The notes under the pieces: model-generated
Seen by the model: the letters and a program-made list of their open reading frames with translations, nothing else
Told to the model about the DNA's origin: nothing
Database searches by the model: none
In this document: positions 7,240 through 13,515 of the stretch, one piece after another
Numbering within the stretch: the stretch's first letter is position 1
Layout: every line of letters starts with the position of its first letter
Program-made: the position numbers and the translations under genes
Assembly (NCBI GenBank): GCA_947457975.1
Contig: CANGYC010000035.1
Location: 1 to 13,515 of the forward strand
Direction: 5' to 3'
Length of the DNA stretch: 13,515 nucleotides
DNA from: Comamonadaceae bacterium
GTDB lineage: Bacteria > Pseudomonadota > Gammaproteobacteria > Burkholderiales > Burkholderiaceae_C

Positions 7240-8433
7240 ATGCCGACCATGGTGCTTTCTTTGCGTGAAGCTTCCCGGGCCTTCATGCCCTACCCCGATG
7301 TGGCTGTGGCCGCCCGGCCCACCGGCCCGCTGGCGGGGCTGAGCCTGGCCGTCAAGGACTTGTTCGACGTGGCGGGCTACCCCACCAGCGCCGGCCAACC
7401 GCTCATGCTGGCCCGTTCGGGCCTGAAATCCGCGCATGCGCCGCTGGTGCAGACGCTGCTGGATGCGGGGGCAAGCTTCGTCGGCAAGACCGTCACCGAC
7501 GAGCTGGCGTTTTCGCTGCAGGGCCAGAACATGCACTTCGGCCAGCCTGTCAATGCCGCCGCTCCCCAGCGCCTGACCGGCGGCTCGTCTTCGGGTTCGG
7601 CCTCAGCCGTGGCCCATGGCCTGTGTGACTTTGCGCTGGGCTCTGACACCGGCGGCTCCATCCGTGCACCGGCCAGCCATTGCGGCCTGTACGGCATGCG
7701 GCCCACGCATGGCCGCATTTCCCTGGCCGGCGCCCATCCGCTGGCGCCCAGCCTGGACGCAGCAGGCTGGTTCACCCGCGACCTTCCTACGTTCATCCGC
7801 GTGGCCGAGGTGCTGCTGGGGCAGGGTGCGCGCAACTCGCGGGTGCGCCTGATCGCGCCCACCGAACTCTGGGGCTTGCTCTCGGCCGAGGTGGCCGAGG
7901 CCCTGCAGCCGGCCTGCACCAGACTCGAGCGCGTGGCCGGGCCGATGCTGCGGCAGTCGGTGCTGAACCACTCCGCCGAGGACTTGTCGCTGGCTTTTCG
8001 CCAGACCCAGGGCTGGGAAGCCTGGCAGAGCAATGGGGACTTCGTCACCCGCCTGCAGCCCGTGATGGAGCCGGGCGTGTCGCAGCGCCTGAAGTGGTCC
8101 AGCACCGTGAGCCGCGCCGACTACGACGCGGCCCAGCAGGTGCGTCATTCGCTGCGCGATCACCTGGCCCGGCTGTTGGGTGATGACGGCGTGTTGGTGA
8201 TGCCCAGCATGCCCGATGTCGCCCCGCGTGTGGAAGACACCGAGGCCGACCTGGAGGCCTACCGCGCAGCCAGCCTGCGCATGCTGTGTGTTTCCGGGCT
8301 CACGGGCTTTCCGCAGTTCAGCCTGCCCTGGGCTCGGCGGCTGGAGTCTCCCCTGGGGGTGTCGCTGCTGGCCTCTGCCGGCCAGGACGAGCTGCTCATG
8401 GGCCTGGCCAGGCAGGTCGAGCAGGCGGGCTGA
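7240..8433 (+). CDS. Amidase-signature family hydrolase (AMI1-like)
   Basis: A 397-residue enzyme predicted to hydrolyse an amide bond by the Ser-cisSer-Lys mechanism. By alignment with the family, the triad is K39 (in LAVKDLFDV), cis-S116 (first Ser of GGSSSGSA, 114-121) and nucleophile S140 (in GSDTGGSIRAP, 134-144). The pattern VKDLFDVAGYPTSAG, then VGKTVTDELAFSLQG, resembles the AMI1 group (indole-3-acetamide-type amidases) more than GatA, and the protein is shorter than GatA (about 480). Substrate is unknown. Two starts are possible: ATG at 7240 (AGGAG only two bases upstream) and ATG at 7249 (AGGAG eleven bases upstream). Neither spacing is ideal, so the first was kept. It is probably co-transcribed with ychF, and it converges with the catabolic cluster on the other strand, whose last stop is 41 bases away. 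A role in that cluster's pathway is possible but not shown. Confidence 0.88.
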   Translation: MPTMVLSLREASRAFMPYPDVAVAARPTGPLAGLSLAVKDLFDVAGYPTSAGQPLMLARSGLKSAHAPLVQTLLDAGASFVGKTVTDELAFSLQGQNMHFGQPVNAAAPQRLTGGSSSGSASAVAHGLCDFALGSDTGGSIRAPASHCGLYGMRPTHGRISLAGAHPLAPSLDAAGWFTRDLPTFIRVAEVLLGQGARNSRVRLIAPTELWGLLSAEVAEALQPACTRLERVAGPMLRQSVLNHSAEDLSLAFRQTQGWEAWQSNGDFVTRLQPVMEPGVSQRLKWSSTVSRADYDAAQQVRHSLRDHLARLLGDDGVLVMPSMPDVAPRVEDTEADLEAYRAASLRMLCVSGLTGFPQFSLPWARRLESPLGVSLLASAGQDELLMGLARQVEQAG

Positions 8434-8474
8434 GCTCCGCCCGGACCCTCCCTTGTGGGGGCGCCCGCTCTCGC

Positions 8475-9356
8475 TCAGGGTGCCGGGAACTGCTGCTTGT
8501 ACAGGTCGGCGATCTGCTCGCCAGTGCGCACGATGGCGCCCGGCTTGGCCAGGATGTGGTCGAGCAGCTTTTCGAAGTAGCCGATGCGGTGTGGCACGCC
8601 CGTGATGTAGGGATGCACACTGATCGCCATCACGCGCGGGATGGTGGCGCCGTCTTGCCATAGCCGCTCGAAATGGTCGACACCGCGCAGCAGCATCTCT
8701 TCAGAGCGGTTCTGCTGCAGCAGCATCATGGGGATGTCGTTGATCTCCACCGAGTACGGCACCGAGAGCATGGGTTTGGGCTGGGCCTTGATCCAGGCCG
8801 GCTGGTCGTCCATCACCCAGTCGGCCACGTACTCAATGCCGGCCTTGGAGAGGCAGTCCAGGGTCTGGTCGTTTTCCGTCAGTCCCGGACTCTCCCAGCC
8901 GACGGGGGCCTTGCCGCTGAAGCGCTTGAGGGTCTCCACCGTCTTGTCGATGGCTTCCTGCTGGTTCTCCAGCTTGTGCATCGGACCCTGGACATAGCCG
9001 TGGCCCATCATCTCCCAGTTTTGCGAGAGCGCTGCTTCCACCACGCGTGGGTAGGACTCGCAGACGATGCCATTGGTGGCCATGGTGGGCACCAGGCCGC
9101 GCTGCTTGAGGGCATCGAAGATGCGCCAGAAGCCCACGCGCATGCCGTACTCGTGCCAGGCCCAGTTCGGCAGGTCGGGCAGCAGGGGCTGGCCCATGGG
9201 AGGGCTGAGCACCGTGCGGGGCATGGCCCGCTCAATGCTCCAGTGTTCGACGTTGACGATCACCCACACCAGCACCCGTGCGTTGTCAGGCACCTTCCAC
9301 GCCGGGCGGTCCACGATGGCGGAGTAGGGCAGGCGATCACTCAGTAAAGCAGCCAT
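8475..9356 (-). CDS. PuuE-like polysaccharide-deacetylase-fold hydrolase
   Basis: A 293-residue protein of the carbohydrate esterase 4 / NodB fold, without a signal peptide, so probably cytoplasmic. It resembles the subgroup around PuuE (cofactor-independent allantoinase). ARVLVWVIVNVEHW (26-39) occupies the place of CE4 motif 1, WHEYGMRVGFWRIFDAL (67-83) matches the EYGxRxGxWR element of PuuE, and GHGYVQG (118-124), PVGWESPG (151-158) and SVHPYITG (246-253) follow. The classical CE4 Asp-Asp and HxxxH metal ligands are not evident, which argues against sugar deacetylation and for a cyclic-amide or related small-molecule substrate. The start MAALLSDRLPY has AAGGA nine bases upstream. It is the last gene of the leftward cluster, 54 bases after the DUF1330 gene. 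The substrate is inferred only from context (flavin monooxygenase, other hydrolases nearby). Confidence 0.85.
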   Translation of the reverse strand: MAALLSDRLPYSAIVDRPAWKVPDNARVLVWVIVNVEHWSIERAMPRTVLSPPMGQPLLPDLPNWAWHEYGMRVGFWRIFDALKQRGLVPTMATNGIVCESYPRVVEAALSQNWEMMGHGYVQGPMHKLENQQEAIDKTVETLKRFSGKAPVGWESPGLTENDQTLDCLSKAGIEYVADWVMDDQPAWIKAQPKPMLSVPYSVEINDIPMMLLQQNRSEEMLLRGVDHFERLWQDGATIPRVMAISVHPYITGVPHRIGYFEKLLDHILAKPGAIVRTGEQIADLYKQQFPAP

Positions 9357-9410
9357 GAGACGGTTTCCTTAATTGCGGTTGGTCGGTGGGGCCTCTGCAG
9401 CGCGGTCACC

Positions 9411-9713
9411 TCAGACGGTGGCCTCGCCCCCTTCGACGATCACGTTCTCCACGATCCCCGCCCCATTGCGTCGGAAGGAGGCCGCTTCCATGTATTCCGG
9501 CGATTTGAAGCAGTTGACCCCTGCCTCCAGCGTCGGAAATTCGATCACCACGAAGCGATGGAAGGTCTCAGGACCCTCCATGATTTGATAGCGCCCACCG
9601 CGGGCCAGCACCTTGCCTCCATGCTTCTCAAGGATGCCGGGTACCCGGTCGGTGTATTTCTTGTATTGCACGGGGTCGTGGACCACGCAGCGAGAGAGCC
9701 AGTAGGCAGCCAT
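9411..9713 (-). CDS. DUF1330 domain-containing protein
   Basis: A 100-residue cytoplasmic protein with a dimeric ferredoxin-like (alpha/beta barrel) fold. The pattern AAYWLSRCVVHDPVQYKKYTDRVP, then VLARGGRYQIMEG, VVIEFPTLEAGVNCFKSPEYMEA and FRRNGAG near the end is the standard DUF1330 layout. Many such small proteins lie beside oxygenase and hydrolase genes; their biochemical role is not established. AGGAG sits eight bases upstream of the ATG, and the gene starts 14 bases after the quinone-reductase-like gene, so the two are surely co-transcribed. The length is normal for the family. Confidence 0.88.
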   Translation of the reverse strand: MAAYWLSRCVVHDPVQYKKYTDRVPGILEKHGGKVLARGGRYQIMEGPETFHRFVVIEFPTLEAGVNCFKSPEYMEAASFRRNGAGIVENVIVEGGEATV

Positions 9714-9727
9714 GGTGGTGCTCCTGT

Positions 9728-10711
9728 TCAGGGAATCAGTACGCTCGAGCCGCTGGTTTTGCCCGACTCCAGGTCGGCATGGGCTTTGGCAATGTCTTTG
9801 AGGGCGTAGCGTTGGTTGATGCTGACCTTCAGCGCCTTCTTGGCAAACATGTCGAACAGGGCGGCTGCGGAGTGGCGCAGATCATCTGTGGAAGCGGTGT
9901 AGGTGACCAAGGTGGGCCGGGTGAAGTAGAGCGAGCCCATCTTCTGCAACGTGCCGGCTGCCACCGGCGGGGGCGCGCCGGTGGTGGTGCCGAAGGAGAC
10001 AAAGAAGCCGCGCGGGGCCAGGCTGTTGAGCGACTGATCAAAGGAGTTTTTGCCCACCGAGTCGTAGACCACGGGCACACCCGCGCCCTGGGTGATCTCC
10101 TTGACGCGGGCCACCACGTCCTCGCTCAGGCGGTCGATGCAGAACTCATAGCCATTGGCCAGCGCAAGCTTGACCTTTTCGGGACCGGCGGCCACGCCGA
10201 TCATGCGCGCGCCCAGGTGCTTGCCCCACTGGCCGGCCAGCAGGCCCACGCCGCCGGCGGCGGCGTGCATCAGCACAAACTGGCCGGCCTTGACGGGGTA
10301 GCAGCGCTGCATCAGGTACTCGACGGTCATGCCCTTGAGCAGCACAGCGGCGATCTCGTCATCTTGCATGTGGGCCGGTGCATGCAGCAGCCGCGCGGCC
10401 GGGTAGTTGCGGTGCGTGGCGCAGGCACCCAGCACCGGGCCGCTGGCGTAGCAGACGCGGTCACCGACCTTGAAGTCCTTCACGCCGGGGCCGACGGCCT
10501 CGACCATGCCCACGGCCTCGGTGCCCAGGCCGCTGGGCATGGGGGCGGGGTACTGGCCAGAGCGCGTGTAGATGTCCTGGAAATTCAGGCCGATGGCGGT
10601 GTGACGGAGCTGCACCTCGCCTTCGCCTGGCGCGCCCAGTTCCATGTTCTCGATGGCCAGGACCTCCGGTCCTCCGGCGTGTTGGATGCGAACGGCTTGA
10701 ATGGTTTTCAT
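9728..10711 (-). CDS. NADPH:quinone reductase-like zinc-independent MDR oxidoreductase
   Basis: A 327-residue medium-chain dehydrogenase/reductase of the quinone oxidoreductase (zeta-crystallin/Qor) branch, expected to use NADPH to reduce a quinone or an activated double bond. An N-terminal GroES-like domain contains GLNFQDIYTRSGQYPAPMPS (41-60) and GTEAVGMVEAVGPGV. The nucleotide-binding domain contains HAAAGGVGLLAGQWGK (149-164). The usual catalytic and structural zinc cysteines of alcohol dehydrogenases are absent. The start MKTIQAVRIQHAGG (10711) is chosen because it fits the family N-terminus; the frame continues upstream for 38 codons through the non-coding leader. In the cluster it is the first gene after a terminator and palindrome, and leads the DUF1330 and PuuE-like genes. 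Family assignment is firm; the substrate is unknown. Confidence 0.9.
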   Translation of the reverse strand: MKTIQAVRIQHAGGPEVLAIENMELGAPGEGEVQLRHTAIGLNFQDIYTRSGQYPAPMPSGLGTEAVGMVEAVGPGVKDFKVGDRVCYASGPVLGACATHRNYPAARLLHAPAHMQDDEIAAVLLKGMTVEYLMQRCYPVKAGQFVLMHAAAGGVGLLAGQWGKHLGARMIGVAAGPEKVKLALANGYEFCIDRLSEDVVARVKEITQGAGVPVVYDSVGKNSFDQSLNSLAPRGFFVSFGTTTGAPPPVAAGTLQKMGSLYFTRPTLVTYTASTDDLRHSAAALFDMFAKKALKVSINQRYALKDIAKAHADLESGKTSGSSVLIP

Positions 10712-10844
10712 GGTTGGACTCAAGTAGTGATGAATGGGGTGGTCAAAGCGCAGATGCCGCTGGTACCGCACAGGTGCGGCGACCGTATCGGCTGAGCGTA
10801 TGAGAGGCTTGCACCCTGTGTCCAATGCTGTATTGGCGTGCCGT

Positions 10845-10861
10845 CATATCAATTTGATATG
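10845..10861. promoter_or_regulatory. Perfect 17-base palindrome, likely operator of the quinone-reductase unit
   Basis: CATATCAA and TTGATATG flank a single central base, giving eight matched pairs with no mismatch. It lies in the 197-base gap between the alpha/beta hydrolase and the quinone-reductase-like gene, 133 bases upstream of the latter's start. The leftward half contains TTGATA, five of six to a -35 box, so a bound repressor could cover a promoter; no good -10 follows at 16-18 bases. A second, looser inverted repeat (CCAAT and ATTGG, 10822-10836) lies on its downstream side. The size and symmetry suit a dimeric MarR- or TetR-type regulator, but none is encoded complete in the window. 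Confidence 0.5.
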
Positions 10862-10866
10862 GAATA

Positions 10867-10900
10867 AGCCTGGCCCGAGGCCTGTACTGCGGGCCAGGCT
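10867..10900 (-). terminator. Strong hairpin after the alpha/beta hydrolase gene, probable terminator
   Basis: AGCCTGGCCCG (10867-10877) pairs perfectly with CGGGCCAGGCT (10890-10900) across a 12-base loop. Leftward, the stem begins eight bases after the hydrolase stop and is followed by TTATTCC, a short T-tract. Place and stability suit an intrinsic terminator that separates the first three genes of the cluster from the last three. Confidence 0.6.
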
Positions 10901-10908
10901 GGTGGAGT

Positions 10909-11691
10909 TCAGGGGCGCTGAAGAAAATCCAGCACCGCCTGGGTGAAGACCTCAGGCTGCTGGATGTTGGCCAGGTGCGCCGCGTCCTCGATCTGCAGCA
11001 GGGCAGAGCCCGGCCAGTGCTTGTGGATGGTCTCGGACATGGCCGGTGGCGTGGCCATGTCTTGCGCCCCCACGATCACCAGGCCGGGATGCTTCAGGCC
11101 GGCCAGGCCTTGCAGCGTGTCGATGTGGGAGACGGCGGCGCAGCAGCCCGCATAGCCCTCTGCCGGGGTGTTCGAGATCATCTCGCCGATTTCCTTCATC
11201 AGCGCCGGGTTCGCCTCGGCAAACGCCGGCGTGAACCAGCGCGAGAGCGTGGGTTGCGCCAGCGCGGCCATGCCCTGGGTACGGGCGATGGTGGCGCGCT
11301 CGCCCCACATTTGCGCGGCGTTGGGCGCGGCCTTGCCGGTGCTGTCGGCGATCACCACCTTGTGCAGGCACGCCGGGTGGCGGATGGCCAGGGTCTGGCC
11401 GATCATGCCGCCCAGCGACAGGCCCACCCAGTGGGCGCGTTCGGCGCCCACATGGCGCAGCAGTGCCCACGCATCGTCGGCCAGCTGGTCCAGGGTGTAA
11501 GGGCCGGGGCTCGCTTCGGTCTGGCCGTGGCCGCGCGTGTCGTAGCGCAGCACCGTGAAGTGCGCCTCCAGGGCGCGTAGCTGCGGCGCCCACATGCCCA
11601 TGTGGGCCCCCAGCGAATGGGAGAGCATCAGCCAGGGGCCCTGGCCGCTGACCTCGTAGTGCATGGCAATGCCTTGAATCTGTGTCTTCAT
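10909..11691 (-). CDS. Alpha/beta hydrolase, 3-oxoadipate enol-lactonase (PcaD)/RutD-like
   Basis: A 260-residue cytoplasmic alpha/beta hydrolase. The nucleophile elbow is GLSLGG with S92. The probable acid is D211 (VGAQDMATPP) and the probable histidine H239 (DAAHLANIQQPEVF). The oxyanion region is SHSLGAHMGMW (24-34), and the family motif YDTRGHGQTEA (50-60) is present. The overall pattern is closest, from memory, to PcaD-type enol-lactonases, which open a lactone in the beta-ketoadipate pathway. No other pca gene is in the window, so a similar ring or ester hydrolysis on another substrate is likelier, as RutD does in the pyrimidine pathway. The AGGAG ribosome site overlaps the stop codon of the LLM gene 11 bases upstream, so translation of the two is probably coupled. 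A strong hairpin follows it. Confidence 0.87.
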   Translation of the reverse strand: MKTQIQGIAMHYEVSGQGPWLMLSHSLGAHMGMWAPQLRALEAHFTVLRYDTRGHGQTEASPGPYTLDQLADDAWALLRHVGAERAHWVGLSLGGMIGQTLAIRHPACLHKVVIADSTGKAAPNAAQMWGERATIARTQGMAALAQPTLSRWFTPAFAEANPALMKEIGEMISNTPAEGYAGCCAAVSHIDTLQGLAGLKHPGLVIVGAQDMATPPAMSETIHKHWPGSALLQIEDAAHLANIQQPEVFTQAVLDFLQRP

Positions 11692-11702
11692 GCGGGGACT
11701 CC

Positions 11703-12797
11703 TCAGGCGCCGATGGCCGCATTCACGCGCGGCATCACCTCGGTGGCAAACAGCTCCATCGAGCGCTTGGCCAGCTTGGGGTCTTGCCAGTCGTGGCAGG
11801 CATAGACCAGCGTGCCGAAATCACCCACCTGCTCGCGGAAGGCCAGGATCTGGTCGACCACGGAATTGACCGTACCGGCCAGCACCAGGCGGTTGGTGAC
11901 GTACTCGGGCGTGATGTCGCTGTCGGCCATGGTCGGGTCCGACTTGAACAGGTTGGTGCGACCGCCATTGACGAGCTTGCGCACCAGTTGCTTGAAGTAG
12001 AAGTGGTAGGGACCGCCGGCCTCGCGGGCGTAGCGTTGCGCGGTGGCCTCGTCGTCGGCCACGAAGATGCTCTTGGCCACCCGCCAGTCGGCCACCTGAG
12101 GCTTGGCGCCCACGGCCTCGCGGCCTTCCACATACTTGGGCCAGTGGGTCTTGACCCATTCGGGCATCAGGAAGTTGGCCGAGATGGGGTACCAGCCGCG
12201 CTTGGCCATTTCGGCCACGCCTTGCGAGAAGGGCGCCACGGCCGTGCCCACGATGGCCGGATGGGGCTTCTGGTAGGGCTTCATGATGTAGCCCTGGCCG
12301 ATTTCGGGAATCATGGTCTTTTCGACCGAGATGTTCCAGAACTTGCCCTCAATGTTGTAGGGCGGCTCGGACTCCCAGATCTTGAGCACCGTGTTGATGC
12401 ACTCGACGAACATGGCATTGCGGTCCTTGCCGAAGTTGCCGAAGACCTCGGCATCCGACATCAGGCCGCCCGGGCTGATGCCCATGATCAGCCGGCCCTT
12501 GAGCAGGTGGTCGAGCATGGCCACCTGCGCCGCCACGGCCGCCGGGTGGCTGTTGGGCATGTTGATGGTGCCCGTGCCCAGCATGATTTGCTTGGTCTCG
12601 TTGGCCAGGGTGGCCAGGAAGATCAGGCTGGAGGTGACGGTCTCGGCGGCATCGGTGACGTGCTCGCCCACGAAGGCCTCGCTGAATCCCAGCTTGTCGG
12701 CCAGGATGATGGCTTCGCGGTCCTCCTGCAGCGTCTCGGTCGGGATGCGTGAGGGGGGATGCAGGGGCATCATGAAGGTGCTGTATTTCATGGGCAT
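11703..12797 (-). CDS. LLM-class (luciferase-like) flavin-dependent monooxygenase
   Basis: A 364-residue TIM-barrel oxygenase of the bacterial luciferase superfamily. Such enzymes take reduced FMN from a partner reductase and insert oxygen into the substrate. Visible family features are FMMPLHPP near the start, LGFSEAFVGEHVTD (37-50), LGTGTINMPNSHPAAVAAQV (73-92) and GRLIMGISPGGLMSDAEVFG (101-120); HPAIVGTAVAPFS follows near 179-191. The closest annotations I recall for this type are limonene 1,2-monooxygenase-like, which are often only generic. The start may be ATG at 12797 (MPMKYS) or at 12791 (MKYS); neither has a good ribosome site. The flavin reductase gene ends 39 bases upstream on the same strand, which gives a complete two-component monooxygenase. 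The true substrate is unknown. RutA belongs to the same superfamily. Confidence 0.9.
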   Translation of the reverse strand: MPMKYSTFMMPLHPPSRIPTETLQEDREAIILADKLGFSEAFVGEHVTDAAETVTSSLIFLATLANETKQIMLGTGTINMPNSHPAAVAAQVAMLDHLLKGRLIMGISPGGLMSDAEVFGNFGKDRNAMFVECINTVLKIWESEPPYNIEGKFWNISVEKTMIPEIGQGYIMKPYQKPHPAIVGTAVAPFSQGVAEMAKRGWYPISANFLMPEWVKTHWPKYVEGREAVGAKPQVADWRVAKSIFVADDEATAQRYAREAGGPYHFYFKQLVRKLVNGGRTNLFKSDPTMADSDITPEYVTNRLVLAGTVNSVVDQILAFREQVGDFGTLVYACHDWQDPKLAKRSMELFATEVMPRVNAAIGA

Positions 12798-12836
12798 GGC
12801 GTGCTCGGTAAGGGTAGGGAAGTGAAGGAGAGGAAT

Positions 12837-13346
12837 TCAGGTGGGGCTGGGTTCCAGGCGTGAGCCCTGGGCGTACTGACCGCGGTAATACAGCAGGGTG
12901 TCTCGGTCGGTGTGGTGGTGGTAGGCCTCGATTTCGCCCAGGAAGAGGATGTGGTCGCCGACTTCCAGGCGCTGCACGGTCTTGCACTGGAACACCGAGG
13001 CGCAGTCCTCGATCACGGGCAGACCCGCTAGGCCAGGCTGGTGGGCCACGCCCTCGAACTTGTTGGGCATGGAGGTGGCAAAACGCTTTGACAGCGGCAG
13101 TTGGTCGAGCGCCAGCACATTGATCACGAAGCGGCCGCAGGCGTCAAAGGCCTGCAGGCTCGGCGATGTGTTGAGCAGGCTCCACAGCACGATGGGAGGG
13201 TCCAGCGAGACCGAGCTGAAGGAGTTGGCCGTCATGCCTGTCGGTTCGCCCGAGGCGGACAAGGTGCTCACGATGGTCACGCCGGTGCCGAAATTGCCGA
13301 GGGCCTTTCGCAAGTCGAGGCGGGTTTCGGGGGATTTGGTGTTCAT
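12837..13346 (-). CDS. Flavin reductase (RutF/HpaC-like), partner of the LLM monooxygenase
   Basis: A 169-residue FMN-binding split-barrel protein that would reduce free flavin with NAD(P)H for the adjacent LLM oxygenase. Family features are the N-terminal LRKALGNFGTGVTIVST (12-28), TGMTANSFSSVSLDPPIVLW (36-55), FVINVLALDQLPLSKRFA (73-90) and VGDHILFLGEIEAYHHH (129-145), where the acid-His pair GDH typical of such reductases stands. Length matches the family (RutF 164, HpaC 170). AAAGTGAG lies just upstream of the ATG, four bases away. It is the first gene of the leftward cluster, with a palindromic element in front. The partner is inferred from adjacency. Confidence 0.9.
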   Translation of the reverse strand: MNTKSPETRLDLRKALGNFGTGVTIVSTLSASGEPTGMTANSFSSVSLDPPIVLWSLLNTSPSLQAFDACGRFVINVLALDQLPLSKRFATSMPNKFEGVAHQPGLAGLPVIEDCASVFQCKTVQRLEVGDHILFLGEIEAYHHHTDRDTLLYYRGQYAQGSRLEPSPT

Positions 13347-13360
13347 ATGCTCACTTTATT

Positions 13361-13374
13361 TTGATCAGTTGATC
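13361..13374. promoter_or_regulatory. Palindromic element upstream of the flavin reductase gene
   Basis: TTGATCAGTTGATC contains two GATC words around a four-base centre (GATC-AGTT-GATC, an imperfect palindrome). It lies 15-28 bases upstream of the flavin reductase ATG, next to the ribosome site AAAGTGAG (13350-13357). A regulator bound here would block the unit. No strong -10/-35 pair could be placed. Symmetry and AT-richness suggest an operator, but proof is lacking. Confidence 0.35.
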
Positions 13375-13418
13375 TACAGCAATCCGGGTTTTCCTGGGGT
13401 TGGGTGTCGCCGTGGTGC

Positions 13419-13505
13419 TCAGGTCTTGGTGGACTTGGGGTCGCTTGGCGGCTGCACGATCCGGGGCAGCAGCACGCGGGCGCCGGCGACGAAATGCTCG
13501 ATCGT
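13419..13505 (-). CDS. C-terminal fragment of an unidentified leftward gene
   Basis: Leftward codons TIEHFVAGARVLLPRIVQPP then SDPKSTKT end in TGA at 13421-13419. Third codon positions are almost all G or C, as expected for real coding sequence here. The frame is closed by TAG at 13508-13506, only seven bases before the window ends, so either the gene is broken or the last bases are wrong. The family is not recognised; a final helix of a transcriptional regulator is a guess. It lies 72 bases upstream of the flavin reductase gene. Confidence 0.4.
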   Translation of the reverse strand, partial: TIEHFVAGARVLLPRIVQPPSDPKSTKT

Positions 13506-13515
13506 CTAGGTGATC

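Noticed and set aside
8434..8474. A hairpin terminator between the convergent amidase and PuuE-like genes
   Set aside because: Only a three-pair CCC/GGG stem with no T-run could be found; not convincing.
10909..11691. Calling the alpha/beta hydrolase pcaD of the beta-ketoadipate pathway
   Set aside because: Similarity to enol-lactonases is evident, but no other protocatechuate-pathway gene lies in the window.
11682..12752. A 356-codon plus-strand frame opposite the LLM gene
   Set aside because: No motif, biased composition, and the minus strand encodes a clear luciferase-like protein.
8475..13346. A complete Rut (uracil degradation) operon
   Set aside because: Only RutA-, RutD- and RutF-like functions are seen; RutB, RutC, RutE and the permease are missing, so the label is not justified.

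Overview
The window is GC-rich, densely packed bacterial DNA. The protein repertoire and the gene order UbiH-type hydroxylase, DsbC, M61 peptidase suggest a betaproteobacterium of the order Burkholderiales, most likely a Comamonadaceae-type genome. That placement rests on remembered family resemblance and was not computed. No rRNA, tRNA, CRISPR array or insertion sequence was seen.

Left part (1-4920). A leftward unit encodes a UbiH/Coq6-type FAD monooxygenase, the periplasmic disulfide isomerase DsbC and the N-terminal half of an M61 metallopeptidase. The M61 gene is broken: about 28 bases are missing near position 734, which shifts the frame, although both halves still read as good family sequence. 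Diverging from the hydroxylase is a rightward MOSC (YcbX/mARC-like) molybdenum enzyme. It converges on a leftward MFS transporter.

Middle (4921-8433). A 346-base non-coding stretch precedes a small membrane-anchored DUF2939 protein. Hairpins and a leader follow, then the conserved ATPase YchF and, 32 bases behind it, an amidase-signature hydrolase resembling the AMI1 group.

Right part (8475-13421). A leftward catabolic-looking cluster encodes, in order of transcription, a RutF/HpaC-type flavin reductase, a luciferase-like (LLM) flavin monooxygenase, a PcaD/RutD-like alpha/beta hydrolase, an NADPH:quinone-reductase-like MDR protein, a DUF1330 protein and a PuuE-like polysaccharide-deacetylase-fold hydrolase. 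The reductase would supply reduced flavin to the LLM oxygenase. The hydrolases would then open or trim the product. The set resembles the logic of the Rut pyrimidine-ring-opening pathway plus an allantoinase-like amidohydrolase, but RutB, RutC and RutE are absent. The substrate is unknown; a cyclic amide or N-heterocycle is a hypothesis. An 11-bp-stem terminator and a perfect 17-base palindrome in the 197-base gap at 10712-10908 suggest that the last three genes form a separately controlled transcription unit. Another palindromic element lies just upstream of the flavin reductase.

The far right edge carries the C-terminal codons of another leftward gene. It is interrupted by an in-frame TAG close to a quasi-palindromic end of the sequence.
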